Below, in pieces: positions 46,001 to 61,000 of a DNA stretch of 64,000 nt. The notes beneath the pieces were generated by a model that did no database searches, had not been told where the DNA came from, and saw nothing but the letters and a program-made list of their open reading frames with translations. Made by a program: the position numbers and the translations under genes. Every line of letters begins with the position of its first letter. The first letter of the stretch is position 1. Location: contig OX365950.1 in NCBI GenBank assembly GCA_947247005.1, forward strand, positions 6,088,720 to 6,152,719, read 5' to 3'. This DNA comes from Spisula solida. Its lineage: Eukaryota > Mollusca > Bivalvia > Venerida > Mactridae.

Positions 46001-49000
46001 TTTCTTTCGTCTTCATTGGGGTTTTCCCTAGCTGTACAAAGAATTACATGGTTATGCGGGTGTAAAAGAAATTTTGTGACGTCATTATTGACGTTATTTA
46101 TGATATGACAACAGTTACATATATATTCATAATATGACGAATACATCGAATTTTACTTTGAAATTTCTCTCAGTTGTCGATACAATATTAAACAACATGA
46201 TGCCATATTTCTGAATTTGTAAACGAAGAAACACAGTAACAATCAGCATTAACGTAACAAGTTTTACTGAAAAAATATGTGTTGATCCGCGAAAGCATTT
46301 ATATGTTGCCATGGCAGCGAATAACCGTTGATGAAAAGAATTGTTTTCAAATATTTGTTACATTTTATGTCAATAATAGATAAAAGTCGCTTGTGTGTAA
46401 CTTTCATACCGATCTGACATACAATAAACTTTCTAGAGCAAAAGTCCACGTAATTCTGGATCACCCCTCGTATGTTATCTGTTATTGAATTCTAAAGTTA
46501 TAAGCAAGATAGTGTACTTGTAAGCTCTGGTTTATGATCAACTATGATACTTTGGATCAAAGGTCTTCTTGTAGATAATTGGTATCCTCTTTTGAAAACA
46601 TACGTCAACCACTTCACATGTGATTGATATGTATGTTGCCTTGTCATGAAAACATTCATACGTATGCTGAATAACATATGTATATACACGCTTAATAAGC
46701 ATAAGACAATGATGTGGTTCACATTATTGTTTATCAGACAGAATTGTCTTTTGCTATGTAAAAGATGTATTATTTTGATCCCAATGACCATGAGAATGAC
46801 GTAACGGAGTTTTTTTGTAATACACTGTACATAGCTTGATTTTGGGATTTAATGCCTGCTATAAACTACACATGGTTAAGAGGTGCTTTGAGACACTTAT
46901 AGCAGCGATCAAACACGAGTGACTATCATAATGTAATAGAGGCAATATCAAATATGTTTATTGACCTGTATCCAAGACAAGATCAATCAATTGTGCCTCC
47001 GTAGCTCAATGGTTAGTAGCGACGCAGGTTAAAATACGACAGGATGCACTCATATGCTTGTCATATTTCAGTAGAAAGCTGACTGGCAAATAAAGGCTAT
47101 ACTCGCCATGCTCGGCACTAAGATCAAACCTTTGTACTTTAAAAATGTTTCCAACGAGACATTACTTACTACATGTTGTTAAACATAACTCAATGACCAC
47201 CTCAAACTGAAGGCAACCTCAAACTGAAGGCAATCTCAAACTGAAGGCAACCTCAAAGTTCAAGAATCATTTTGGCTGTTTTCTTGCTTATAGAAAATTT
47301 GTCAGTTAAATATCCCTGCTGTTTATGCACGATTCATAAAATGTCGCAACAGCCCTTCAATGCGGTACGTGCATATTTTTATCAAATTTATCAATCTTAA
47401 ATTAAGGTGACAAGTTTTCAATATAAAATTGAATAGTTATTTTCTAAATCCAAAAACTATGTTACAAGGATGCATTCCACTAACTCAAAATCACACTTAT
47501 ACTTTTGTTCCGCAAGTGGAACCATTCGGTAATTGGCAAAGTGGCTCTATGTATGTCATTTAACTAGCCATACTTTTGTTCCGCAAGTGGAACCATTCGG
47601 TAATTGGCAAACTGGCTCTATGTATGTCATTTAACTAGCCATATGATTCCATATATTGATATAACCTAAGCATCACTTATACACATGCAAATGTGTAGAT
47701 ACAGCCCGAGTTAACGTGCACAAGCCAAGGGCTCAATTTCAGTCAACAATTCAGGATAGACAATATAATTATATACAAACTAAATCCAAAGGGAAAAAGA
47801 AATAAAAATTATACGCCTTATCCTTCAATTTAATAGATTCTATCCTCCATGATGATCATTGATGCCATATCTCTACATTCGGTGTTTCCATCACAATCCA
47901 CAATAAAGCCTCCGTTCAGTATGCACCAACTAAAGTCTTGGCCAAATTGTGAAAGAAGAAAAATATAAATATAGCCATAAAAGTATAATTGTCTAACAAT
48001 AATGAATACATTTTAATAAGTTATTTCTCTTCATGCATAATAAAACTTTACACACATTAGCCTGATAAGGTGGGCTGCATGAAGGTAATGATATGACTAT
48101 ATCTCTAACACAGCCCCGTTGATATATCGCCAACTTTTCCAAAAGTTCACTGGTGGCAATGCTCGGATAAGAACACTCTGTCTGAATAACTCGCACCTAC
48201 ACCTGGCTACAGGCACTACATCCACCAGACGCTCTTCGATTGTTCATGGCAGAACTTATTCAATATAAATAAATCCCCAAGTAGGCTACGCCTTAGTTCA
48301 TATTATCCAAAACATCATTCACTTGATTTGAATCAGTATAGCCTTCGAAGGCCTAAATGCGTTTACCTTAAAGTTCAAGCTTGGACGGTCTGTTAATACC
48401 AAGTCGGAATCAAATAGCACAAGGGCCTACTCTGGTCAGCAATCTGCAGTGATGTTTAATATCTGCCACCAGGATAACCAATAACCATACATAATTTATC
48501 ATGGGGAACAACTCTGTACATCAAGCTACGAGTGACGTCATAAATCAGAAAATGACGTCATCCCATATCAATGCAATTTCAGGGGCGTATTTGGTGGTTG
48601 TGTTTGGGGTCCTCAACATTGTAAAAATGTGCGACTTTATGTCATTTTGGCCAAATTTATCATTTTACTTTCCGTATAAATTAATGTACGCACGCGTGTA
48701 CGTCCGCATCGCTGGCTACGCCACTGAATTATGTTATAAAATGACAATTCAGCGTGTCATATTCTTTAGAATGTTCAGATCTACCGTACTAAACAATAGC
48801 TATCTGCATATAAACACAACTACATGTCAATCATGATAATCTAAACAGACAGACAAAAACCTTGACCATGAATGATGCAATCGAATTCGTCTGTTCCATC
48901 TCGATTGTTGAAATCATCTAAAATCAGATATAAAATAATACCATCCAGACCTCAACCTGACACATCAGTTGTCACCAAACCTTCATCTAGCAGCATCCAC

Positions 49001-52000
49001 AATTAATACCACAATTTACAGTAACAAGCAGGATATAGATCACATTAAATTTTAATTTCCAAACCTGCAAGGATGAAAGTTGGAACGTTGTTGTGCTGTG
49101 CAAATAACACGCTGTGAAAAACACTCGCGTTTAGGCTAGACACCCATAAATTCTTTTTATAGATTCTCTTCAATAAATGATGCTATTTCTGAGGAATAGC
49201 ACTTAATATTGTTGCATTAAGTGCTCCAAAATCTAAGATATAACGGATTGCCTGTTAAAGTCAGGTTTGTGAAACCTGTGTTATAGTTCACCTGTCATAT
49301 ACAGCCACCTGACTAAGAAGCTGGTATGCACCTGTGTCAAACAGGACACCTTAAGAAGCTGCAATGTATCAACTGAATGGCTGTTAAAGACGGGTTAGAC
49401 GGTATATTGCTTTGTTTTCTCAGACTGCCTGACAATAAACATTTCTGGTCTTGAATATAGATAATATAGTACCAGGTATTTAACGTCGGATGTTACAGTA
49501 CTTTCTCTGATAAATAATTATGACTTTTATGACAACGTATCTGTTCATACGTTTGTATTATAATGACTTTCTATAACCACCTCCCAGTGTTAAATGGCGG
49601 CTGATAGTGTTAATTATGTAAGTGTATATAATTAAGTGTGGCTGAATATATGCCGTGTTTTTACGGAAATGTGATCGCAACTGTTTCGCTGACGGGTTCA
49701 ATATGATAGTATGTATTATGGTATATATTTAATGACGAGGAATTAGGCTCTGTTTTAAGGGCTGTTCTTATTCTTTGGATTACAGTTATGTGTGTGTCTT
49801 GTAGGAATGCTGTTCTAAAGGTATATGTCAATCTCTCTGAATGAAAAGGGCATGACTGTAACCTTAGTTATGAAAGAATGAAGGGAAACACTAACATAAA
49901 GGCATATAGCACAGATAATTTGACATGATCCTGACCTTTATGCATGAATATATTACAAGGTTCTTGTGTTGAATATATAAATTTTCGCGAGTAAATCGTG
50001 CAATATCGGTCCTTTAGATTTGTGTTGGTATTACACCTCGAGCGTCTTCGTGATACTTTCCGCTTATAAAAACATACAACCGGGATTATAAATATAGACA
50101 AAAAATCAGCTGTTAAATTATGCTAATTAAAGTTCGAGAGCGTGTCAAATTCTCTGCACTATAATTAACATAAAAACTAATTGTTCAGTTAAAAGTATGT
50201 TTAGAAGACATTATAGTGTACAAACATATTGCGACATGCCAGATATGTGTTGTTGTAAAAGGACGAAGTGTGTCGGAGTCGTAATAAATATCCAGACGCT
50301 GCTGTAAACGACACGTGGTTACATAATGGCTGCTTTGTGTAACTTATATCGGCACTCAAACAAGAGTAAATGTTTCATTAGAGGCAAGATCAAACATCTC
50401 AATTAACGTATTAGAATAACTTTTCCAAGACAACATGCATCAAGAAAGGCCGTAAAGATACTTTATGAGTTCATGCATGTTTCCGACATACAACCACACT
50501 TAAATTATTCAATACAGAATAACCGCATGACCGTAAGACCACCTGAACAATAAGGGTATATTCCGTTAACGAAGTAACTGGCGACAGTTCTTAAGAACTG
50601 TTGCTGAAGATGAGACCTGTCCCTATACATGTATCTAAAAAATATGAAATTTGTATGCTTTAAAATGATGATTCTAACACGATCCGCGGATTAATCCATA
50701 TACACATAGACAAAACCAGGGCATGTATTATATATAGGATCTTGCATGAGTGCTCATTACATACGAGTTTTATTAAAGCATATAATAGTCTAAGAGTTTA
50801 TTGCAAGGGAATATTGCCCATGAACATATAATACATACATACAATGCACAAATATTACAAAAGTAATGCATACATGTCATAAAATTAACGAGTGGACAAA
50901 ATGATATGACACGAGGCTTTGCCGAGTGTCTTATTGTTTTTGTCGACGAGTTTAATAACACTCATGTAATGAGCACGAATGTAAGATTCTATTTATCACA
51001 TAACCTTAAAAAATGCACATTATTGTTCAAAAGGATGATGTACGCTGCATTTGTTTCAGCCAAAATTCAGCGGTACAATGAGCGCGACGTCTTGGCGACG
51101 TTGATTTTATCCTGACGTCATTGACGGATCAATGCATGGATTGGCTAACGTCACGTCAAGCTAATTTAAATATTTATTGCACAATCTGGGAGTGCCGATC
51201 GATATTTACGGTACGGCTTTACGGCACTCCTGGACCGCAGGTTATGTGATAATACCGCAATAAAACATGGTATCAAATTGGCTGTTACTATTTACGCCCC
51301 GTATCACGTGACATATTTATGAATGATTGAACTTTAATTTTATAGTACTTCAACGGGTCGAGAGTTGCATGAGTATCCAGTGTTACAGCGATGACGCATC
51401 TATTTTTTAGAAACTCAAATAATTATACTCTCGAAATTAAGATTCATGAAAACCTCTGATAATCAATTCATTTATATTTTTCATTTCATGAAATAGATAC
51501 ACTATACTCGTGTTATTAAAATTGTTTCAATGTTTAAAATGTGTTATTTCCTTCAGAAAATTACGAAGGTCGTTTTCATTAACGAGGGAGGTAATTGAAC
51601 CAGCTAATAAGCCACTCAATTTCAGCGTGGAATTATGTTCAATGTCAAACGGGTGAAAATGGAATGCGCGCAGTTAAATAGTGCGGGATTTTATCGTATT
51701 TAGAATCGAAATAAAACTCTGTTCTTGTATTTTGTCGGTGAATAAAACACGGGCACTCGTTCGGATGCAAAGAGTCGTTCTACTCGTTTTATAACTAGAC
51801 TCTCATTGATTGAAAACACAATCAGTTTGTTTTTGATTGCTTATCTTGCAATAAAACGACTTTACGGTATAAGTTCCTGCATGTGATATCACAATGATTT
51901 ACTAACAATATGTCTATTACTCGCATCTTGTTTAGTGTATAAGTATTATCATACATAATGTGCAAATACAGAACTTATGTACGGTTTTGTGTGATGTAAC

Positions 52001-55000
52001 GGATTGTTTCATGATAAAGTTTTTTTCATGTAAATATTAGTTTTCATGTAACTGTTACTTTCATTTAAAATAATCTTAGATTTCTTGCACCTGTTAGTTG
52101 TCATATATCTCTAGTATTAGTTTATATGGCACCTTAAGTTTTTATGTAACAGTTATTATATAGTTGTCATGCAACTCATTGACATCATGTTACTATAACG
52201 TCTGATGCAGCAATCACTGTTCGTATATATCTAAGTCTACACAAAGACCTAAAATATACACAGAGTCGACACCCAATTGAAAACGGAGCGAAAATGTAAA
52301 AAAGCATGTAGCAGATTCTGATAATTTGTATTGACCTTTTGTTTGTCATTCCTTTTTAATGACCCATGTCTCATTTTGAAGAGCTAAGTTTCTTCTAATA
52401 TAATGATGTACCTTTTTTCTATCTCTTATAGAATTCAAAATAAAGTTTGAATGAGGCAAATTGGGTATTTTCTGTAATCTGTAATCGGAATTTCCATTGG
52501 AATGAGATTAGGTCTGGCTCTTTGTTTTTTCTTTTTAACATTGACTAATTTCAATAAATGGGGTATTATTTTAAAGCTGACTAATAAATCTATTGCACAA
52601 CTATTAATTTTGCCTATGTAACAGGAGATGCATGCCGCGAGATAGTGTGATAGTTTGTACATTTTTTCAATTTGAATGTACATTTTTCAATTTACATCTT
52701 GGAATTCATTGTTAACCTCAATAGAGAAGGATGGAAATTGTTATTGGCTTTATGTAGATTTTAAGCTTGCAATTTCATGATTGAGAAAAATACAGACAAA
52801 CATGTGTTAAAGACCACCTTTGAACAAATACCACTACTACAAAGCCTGTTTGAAAATAACTACAGCTCTACTACTATCTGACCATTTTCCATGAAATCCA
52901 TCCTTTGAAGACACACTTCTTGTTACTAAATAAAGCCGCATTTTGCTGATATCACCTAGGGTGGTCTTGACATGCCAAGTTGGCTGTATAATCAGGTAAG
53001 TGATTTATTAAAGTCGAATTGACAATCGACAAATTCGCTACATTTATACCTTTACTTTTATAAGTGTTTATATACAATAACATTTGTTTTCTTTCAGGAA
53101 AAAGCTGATTGAGGGTCTATTTGCGCAGTATGATCCACGCCTGGCTCCGACCACACCGACTGGTAAGAAAAACATTGCATCTTACTAATTCTTCATTCAA
53201 ATCATCTAGCAATTATACCCCATACATTTCAGTGGTGTAAAGCTTTTATATGTATAGACTAAAGTGATAGACGACTAGAAGGATGTTGTCGCTGTTTACA
53301 TGAAGTGTCATTTTATCATGTTAACAGTTGTGTTTGAATCGGACGCATGGTTGTTGTTTTTGTGCTTTTTGTGTTCTGCTGTTTCAGTTGAGTGCTGCCT
53401 TCCCTGTTCGATTGGTATTTTTTTTTCAAACCCACCTCCCGATTTTGCTTTTTATTCTACAATGACATTTTCAAATCAATCAGAAAGCAAATAATTTTCA
53501 TTGGCTCCGTAGGTGGTCGTGCTACTGGTGATTGTTTGTATATACATGTTTAACATAATAACACGCACGTTAATTAAACGTGGGTGATAATAATGACATC
53601 TTTGTTCACACTGCTTTGCGCCACATTTTACAGCAGCCCTTTGACTTTGCCAGTTGTCCCGAATTATATCATATTAGTATAAAAGACAAAAATACAAAAC
53701 TGTTCGGCCATAATTGTGCCATTTTGTGTAACTATGAATATTTTATATGTGCCTTTTTGCAATTTCGTTGTCCAGGATAAGGCTGCTTGGTATATTATAA
53801 AATAGCATGACTGTACACTGTGTCTTTTGTGGGTTGTCCTTGTGAAGTGTGTCGTCCGTTTGTTATAATATTGTCACCGAGCTCTTACTCCGGTTCCATT
53901 TGACTGACTGAGGCGGCGGACCTTCGGTGTGGGATGTCGTGATTTTGTAATTGTGGTATGTGATGTGTTTATGTTTTCTGTGCTCAGCTGTTTAAGTTGA
54001 GTGCTGCCTTCCCTGTCCGATTATCTATTAGCTTCTTATAAACCAGTATTAAAGTGTGCCCTCCAAATTAACGGACAAGATGTAAAAAATGAAAATGATA
54101 CGGACGAAGTAAATGTCACGGATGAACAAAACCTGCCGAAACAAGGATGGAATCCAAAATCGAATGAATTAGGACAACCTTCCACTTGTCTTTGCCTATT
54201 GTATGATTCTCGAAGCATGTCAGACAAGGACAGTTAATAGAGCGCGAGACTGTCATCCAGCAATTCGGGGTCGGTTCGTGTTGGGCGTGTCATGTACGGG
54301 GTTATTTATATGAGCCGTTCTCCAGGAAAACCGGGCTCAGTGACATAGTATTAGTATTTATGTAGTAAGGTTAAGAAAACCGTCTTAGATGACAAAAAGG
54401 TCATGCTCTTTGATTTAAGTTTAAGTTCTTGGATGATATAGAACTATGTCTTAGATTTTTTTTTCTCATGAATCGTGTTAAAATATCTTCTGTTGTTGCT
54501 ATGGTGACCAAATTCTGAAGAGTATCCATATTGAGAAAACGAGGGGTTAGTGGTTGAAAACAGTAGCTACGTTTCTCTAAAAGATAAATTCACGATTTAT
54601 ATATGTTTTATTAAAAAAGGAATATGATTCTAAAATGTGATACAATTTTGAAAAGTTTACGCCAAGAACTCATCAAATACTGGATGTATGAACTTCTTGT
54701 TAACGTAACGTCAAATAACGTTTGAATGACGTTTGCGACGTCACTAACAAAGTAGGGGGGGGGGGGGTGATCGGTTTTAAAAGTTTGTAACTTTGTTATT
54801 TTATGTTATATTTTGCTCAATTTTTCAGAAACTGTTCAATAGAGTTTTGTCTTTCTAATGCTAAATTATCATAATTTTCATATTTTTGTCACTAAGCCCG
54901 GTTTTCCTGGAGAACGGCTCATATTATATGTCCCAGTTTCAAACTATATGCAAGTTATATAAATAAAATATGCGAATCGTTAAAGCCAAATTAAATACAA

Positions 55001-58000
55001 CTGACGTCGATGTCAGACACAATTGACGTCACATTGGATATATGATGAACATACATGTGTTTGTGTTTGTTAAATATAAAGGTTTTACTGTGCCATAACA
55101 AAACTGTTTGATTTGAAAAAATGTGGCACATATTAAGAATCACCCTGTATGTCTTTGATATTGGCTTCGGTGATATCCATTACATGTAGTGTTGCGAATA
55201 CCTCCTTGTTGAACTGTGTATATCATCTAACTTCTGAGTGTGACTGAATGTGGTTGACACAAAGCAATCTGATAATGAAATGTTAGTTGTTGTAATTTCA
55301 TAGTTTCACGATACGATATATATCAGAAAATAAGTAACTGGAATTCATTCTTGTTATGGGATGTCCTAGGCTTCATACAAATTATATTGGATATTGGACA
55401 ACAAATAATTTATGAGCATTTTGTACTAACTTCGCGATCAACACTTGTATAGACTCTTTCATCTATTGTTTCTAGATTGTTTTATTGAAGCATGAACAAC
55501 AGCGACAATTCAAGAATGGTCCTTCATTGTGAGACAATAATATACTTTGTATACAGCGTGATTAGTCAATGCTATATACTTTGTACATCAGAACTAACTC
55601 AATATACTCCTTGTATTGTCTTGTTGCATGCCAAGCTGTAATAATGTATACGTAAGAGACGAACATATAGTTTCAACAGGGAATCATTTACATTTGTCAT
55701 AATCATAGCATCGCATTTTTATCAATCCTGTTATTGGTTCATTCGTGGTTGATTAAGGGAAGTCGTAACATGGTCGAGGTCATTAGACACTCTAGTCACT
55801 GCCAGCATTCATAATGTACCAGACAAAGTAACAGCCAAACGATTCATCAAACGATAACACAATAACGAGTATGCTGTAATAATGACCATGTTGGTTGTGA
55901 GTGGCCTTGATATACATGTGTTATATACATGTATTACTAATACTTTTTTCTAGACAATGCATACAATACAAAGTTTTCAAAGTTTCTAAGTTACACGATA
56001 GAAGGTATTCATGTAGTATGGGTCTATGAATAGTAAAGATCTCAATGTTGCTAATGAATATATTCTTATATCATACCTTATTAGTATACGTGAACACTAT
56101 GTTATGAATTCACTACTGATTGGTCATGACTTGTTTAATATCTTCTCGTAAAAGTTGTTATACAGGAACATTATGGTGTGGATTTATCAATGATGAGTAT
56201 AAATTATATACATTTATATATTTAACAACTGTCATGTTGTGTTTTTGCAGGTGGTTCCACAAACGTGTCTGTTCAACTGTTTATACTCAGCATTGATTCA
56301 ATCAGCGAAACCAATATGGTAAGTTGTCACTTTACGACAATGATACATTCAAGTTACATTTTCCCCAAGCAGAACATCTGTTTAAAATATTAAATCTTTT
56401 TTGTTTTCACATTAGCTAAAACATGCGTAGTTAGAACCATTAATTTTCAACAAAAAATAGTTACTAAAACGTTCGTGAATATTGTGTCGAGGGAGGCTAT
56501 TTATATAAATTTATACTATTTGAGTCCGGAAAGCACCCTGCTAAAGAGTATCAGTATGCTTTTAATATAATTGTGTAATTTTGACATACTTTTTGGTAAA
56601 TATTGTCAATTTCAACCATCTAATAATTACAAGCTTAAACGAACTGAAATTGTACATGTAAAATTATAATAACGGCAATCTGAGTGCTGCTTACATATTT
56701 GTTAATATTTTATTTGTAAAATGATTGTAATTTTCTTCGATATGATCAAATAAGTAACACATGGCTCCTTGGTGAAAGTAAATAATACCAATGCCGAGAT
56801 GTGTTTAGGCCACAGAAAATGCATCGCCGCTGACAGTTTCAACTTTGAAAAGCTGACGTGAACTATAACGTTAATGTTTGACGTCGATCATCAAATGACG
56901 CTGACGTGCTCCGGTCCGTTGTTATAGCATGCGCGAGTTCTGATGTAAAATCATGTCGTTTTAACTATTCCAATGAGAATTGACAAGTTCTTATTTCATA
57001 CATATAGTATTGTCATAGTAAAAGTAGAAAGCTGTGGTTTGTGAATTATGATATGTGTCCGTGTACGTTTTAATCGTCCTACGTCATTCACCAATAAATC
57101 AATAATTACATTGTTTTGCTAGTTTTGCCACATTATAATGCGTCATTGAGATGCTACATTTTTAATCGCATTTTCATTATATTTAAACGCCAAAAAGTGA
57201 TCTGTTGGCTATATAATATTTAAAAGTGAGACTGCAACGAAGGAAGGAGTATCTATCGGAACTGTCAATCAATTCATTAAAAAAAGTTGCGTATGAAACG
57301 ACAGTCAAATTGGCGTTCACCAGCTCAAAGTCAGGATGAACCACAAGGGATTACACATGTACTAGTATTATAGCTATACGAGGGAGGATAAATACATAAC
57401 AGTCTTAGCTAAGCAATAACTTACCAAATTTCCATTTTCTCTGTTATAATAAACACACGATTCTCGATTTCTACTTCTAATCGTAATGTTACAGGATTTT
57501 TCAACAAGTATGTATTTACGTCAGAGCTGGTATGATTCAAGACTGCAGTACACACCTATCAAAGGTACGGTAGTTACTTTACCTAATGTTTTACTAACAC
57601 AGCAAGTCCTTATAAAAATAAAATATTAAAAATTAAATAAAGTATTAGGCCCATTAGTAGATAGTGAAACAATTTATTGGACTTGTATTTATCATTCTTA
57701 CAACCTCAATCCAGATGGTAACAATTAAGCGTTATACCAGTATTCCTTTTTTTAACGCTCAGTACCTAGCAAGGATAGCTTGTTTTGTCAACGGTATGAA
57801 GCAACCTCCGAGAAAACCCGGAAATTCGACAATCAAAACGGACGCTCGCTCTACCTAGGCATACGCAAATAACTAGAACGCACAGGTATCATGTTTGTTT
57901 TACACAGTATACAATAATCTATGACATTTATGACTAATTACAGTACCACGCTCGTGCTCACGTCGGGCATATCACTTGTACTTCAGACAAAAGTTTTGCA

Positions 58001-61000
58001 CGGGTTTTTGAATATTCATAACTACATTTGTTTTTTCATACTCGACCAATTTCCACACAAAGAAATTTCTTTTTTATTTGGGCCTATAAAACATGTGACT
58101 GATTTATACTGATCATATTACTTGCGTAAGAACGACGTCACGAATTTCAAGGCCAATCATAACATTCGACGGTACTTGTTTTTTTTTTTGGAATAATGCT
58201 GACGTCAGTGTAGTCGACGTCCAATATGGAAGGCATTTCGCTTTTTTGTGCATTAAGTTCGAATTAGCTTTGCCTCGTTTAAATGTTAATTCTAATAACA
58301 CACCATCAGAGGTCTAGTCGATGTTATGGTGCAACAGACACATCTCCTCGAGTATACAAGGAACATGACGCACACTTGGATGCACGCGTCAGTGAGATGG
58401 AAAACGTGGTCTCCCTTTTATGCGGAGATGTTTCATAGCATTTTATCTGGAACACGTTTGCTAGAAGATGTAATAATTAACATACCTGTACTAATTTGCG
58501 TCGGCTTTGTGTGGTTGCAGTACACCTTATAGACGTCAATGTATTATTCCTAATCTATCGTATTTGTATTCGGTGTTAAGCAAATTTGATTTTACTGTTC
58601 TAAATTTGTAACTTATTTAATCCTTATTTTATGTATAGAATTAAGTCAAATATATTTAAGTTCAAAACAGGTTAAGATACATGCTTAAGGATTGCCCTTG
58701 TCATTATCTAAATACAGTGCAGAACTTTTGTCCGTAAGTATATCATAGTCATAGTACACATCATGATATAAATTCGTTATCCTAATTACGTGGTAAGATA
58801 TTATCATTATTCCTGATTAACGGCATTATCCATGATGTGGAATGGTGCATATGCATCATAACTCGCTATAATTACTTTAAATCAGAGCCTAATAACAGCA
58901 TAACAATAACACAGCAGCAACTGACGCAAATATGTTTATGTGAATGTTTTATGGTGATTTATTTGATAGTAACGAGAACAAGTCTAAGTCGATGACTCGC
59001 TTTTTGAAACAACAGTTTTATGTTTTGTGCAGTAAAATATACTACACTATTTAGTTCCCATAAATCAGCTTATTGCATTCTCATGGTGCGGTCCTTTGAC
59101 TGCTATTGCTTTACATTGATAATTTTAACTTTGTAAGCATTGTACGAAAGCTTACCCGCTCGTCAAACCAGGCCAACGGAGAAAAACCGCTTGGACATGG
59201 TAGGATCATAACTAGTTTAGTTGGGCATTGTGCCTTGTATGTTTAATGTTTTCTGTGCTCGGCTGGTTCATGTGGGCATTATGCCTTGTGTGTTTTTTAT
59301 GTTGTCTGTGCTCGGCTTGTTAAGCTGAGTGCTGCCTTCCCCGTCTGACTTAATATCATATTTTTTACACGCTTACTACAGCGCTAACACCTACTGTCAA
59401 TGCATTCAGGCGATAGGTAACGTTCCTTTTAGTTGACGAGAACTAGATACACAACGTTCGCAGTGTGAACTTTAGAGATGCAACGTAAAACTATATCATG
59501 TTTCAAAAGCATTATTCGTGATAAGCACTGCATTACGGTTATATGCAGACACAATTTCAACTCAATTGGACACCCACTCAGAGACTGTCACAATACGTTT
59601 TATGTCAATTATAATAGCATGAAATAGACTGATAGATTATTAGGAATCTCAAAAACGTAGAGTACAATAATTATTATTGTCAGAATCTATCAATTTTGAT
59701 GCAGATAACGTATGACTGCTTAACGAACCTTCAAAGAAATGTACATGTGAGGAAAAAATATTTGTTTTCATGTGGAAAATTAGATTGCTTTATGTAGCTG
59801 ATAATTGGTTCCAGAACTGCAACATGTTTCATAGATTATCAGTTATTGTTCTATATCATTACAATTTGTTTAACCAATCTAAGGTAAATAGTAAAAACAG
59901 GACACGTGTAAGTTCTAGGGCATTACGTTTACAGCGTCCTCGTTTTTTCTACATACATTATTCTTACACTCACATGTTTCACTTACTCGTAGAAAAATAA
60001 TAAAAAAATAAAAAGAAGTCTTTATTTCACATCTTGAACATTAGCTTACTGATTCATAGTAAACACAAGCACACGAATATTATTCTTGTTCGTTCAAATT
60101 GTGTAACGATCGCACAAAACGATAAAAAACGGACAGGGAATGCAGCACTAAACTTAACCAGCCTAGCACAGAAAACAAAACAAATAACCACATACCACAA
60201 TTACACGACAGTATGCCCAACACATAACTGATGGAGAAAATGAGAACTTAACCGCTAACATTATTAACAAACTTAGATTTTTCTCTCAAAAACTGTAAGA
60301 AGCTGTGGGGAAACAAACACTGGATAAAGTAATGCCCACAGTAATTTCATATCTTAGTGCAACATCTCTGAATGTAGACTCTGAATGTAGGAACGTTATG
60401 GATGATTAAAACACTATGCATTATTGTACCCGCCCATCTGGATCACTCGAGTCCTATCCTTGGTATGCTATTATGGCCTGCAACATTAACAACGGTTTTT
60501 TCGTACTTCTGTGGAGATATATAAATGCATTGAGACTAAACATGTATATCCTAACATGTAGATTTAGTACCGATATCATAACTTTAGATAGGCAATGTAG
60601 ATAATCAATAATCTAATACTACCTACAAGCCTTAAAATAGCATGTTTCAAACGCATGATTCGTGAAAAGCACTGTACATGCACTACTTATATACAAATTA
60701 ATTGTATTGTTGATGAAGACACGAAATTCAACTCAACTGAACACCCACTCGGAAAATGTCAGTATAAGCATCATGCCTGTTATTATACTACAGTTACAGT
60801 TTATTAGCAATCGGCAAAACATTTGCCTACTATGAAATAGATTGCTTTATCATAAGGAATTGCAAACAACATTGATTGCAAGACATTGTTGTTGTTGTCA
60901 GAACGTTGTTGTCAGAACGTATCGATTTTGATGCTGACAACATACGATTGCTTAATGAACCTTCAAAGAAACAGAAAATGTAAAAAAAAATAATGTTGTT

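Larger units (their letters stand above)
31068..53097. other. Receptor intron 1, 22 kb, repeat-rich
   Basis: Codon phase joins exons 1 and 2 directly, so no exon is required in between. It holds the MITEs, LINE remnants, mariner element, minisatellite and SINE listed separately. Between them (31068-32862, 33046-34174, 34691-35469, 38593-40204, 40331-42127, 42986-44019, 47651-51284, 51781-53097) I see nothing but AT-rich sequence and short domain-free open frames. An 18-bp perfect palindrome, ACAGTTCTTAAGAACTGT, is at 50584-50601. Confidence 0.7.
53163..56250. other. Receptor intron 2
   Basis: Holds copies of the CTGCCTTCCCTGTC family, a palindrome remnant at 53564-53590 and the inverted-repeat element at 54308. 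From 54930 to 56250 nothing is recognised. Confidence 0.6.

Noticed and set aside
54001..54237. 78-codon frame rich in N and D
   Set aside because: It starts in a dispersed repeat end, and no splice site or family likeness supports it.
57664..58532. Short open frames in receptor intron 4
   Set aside because: No domain, no codon-phase fit with neighbouring receptor exons, ordinary AT-rich composition.
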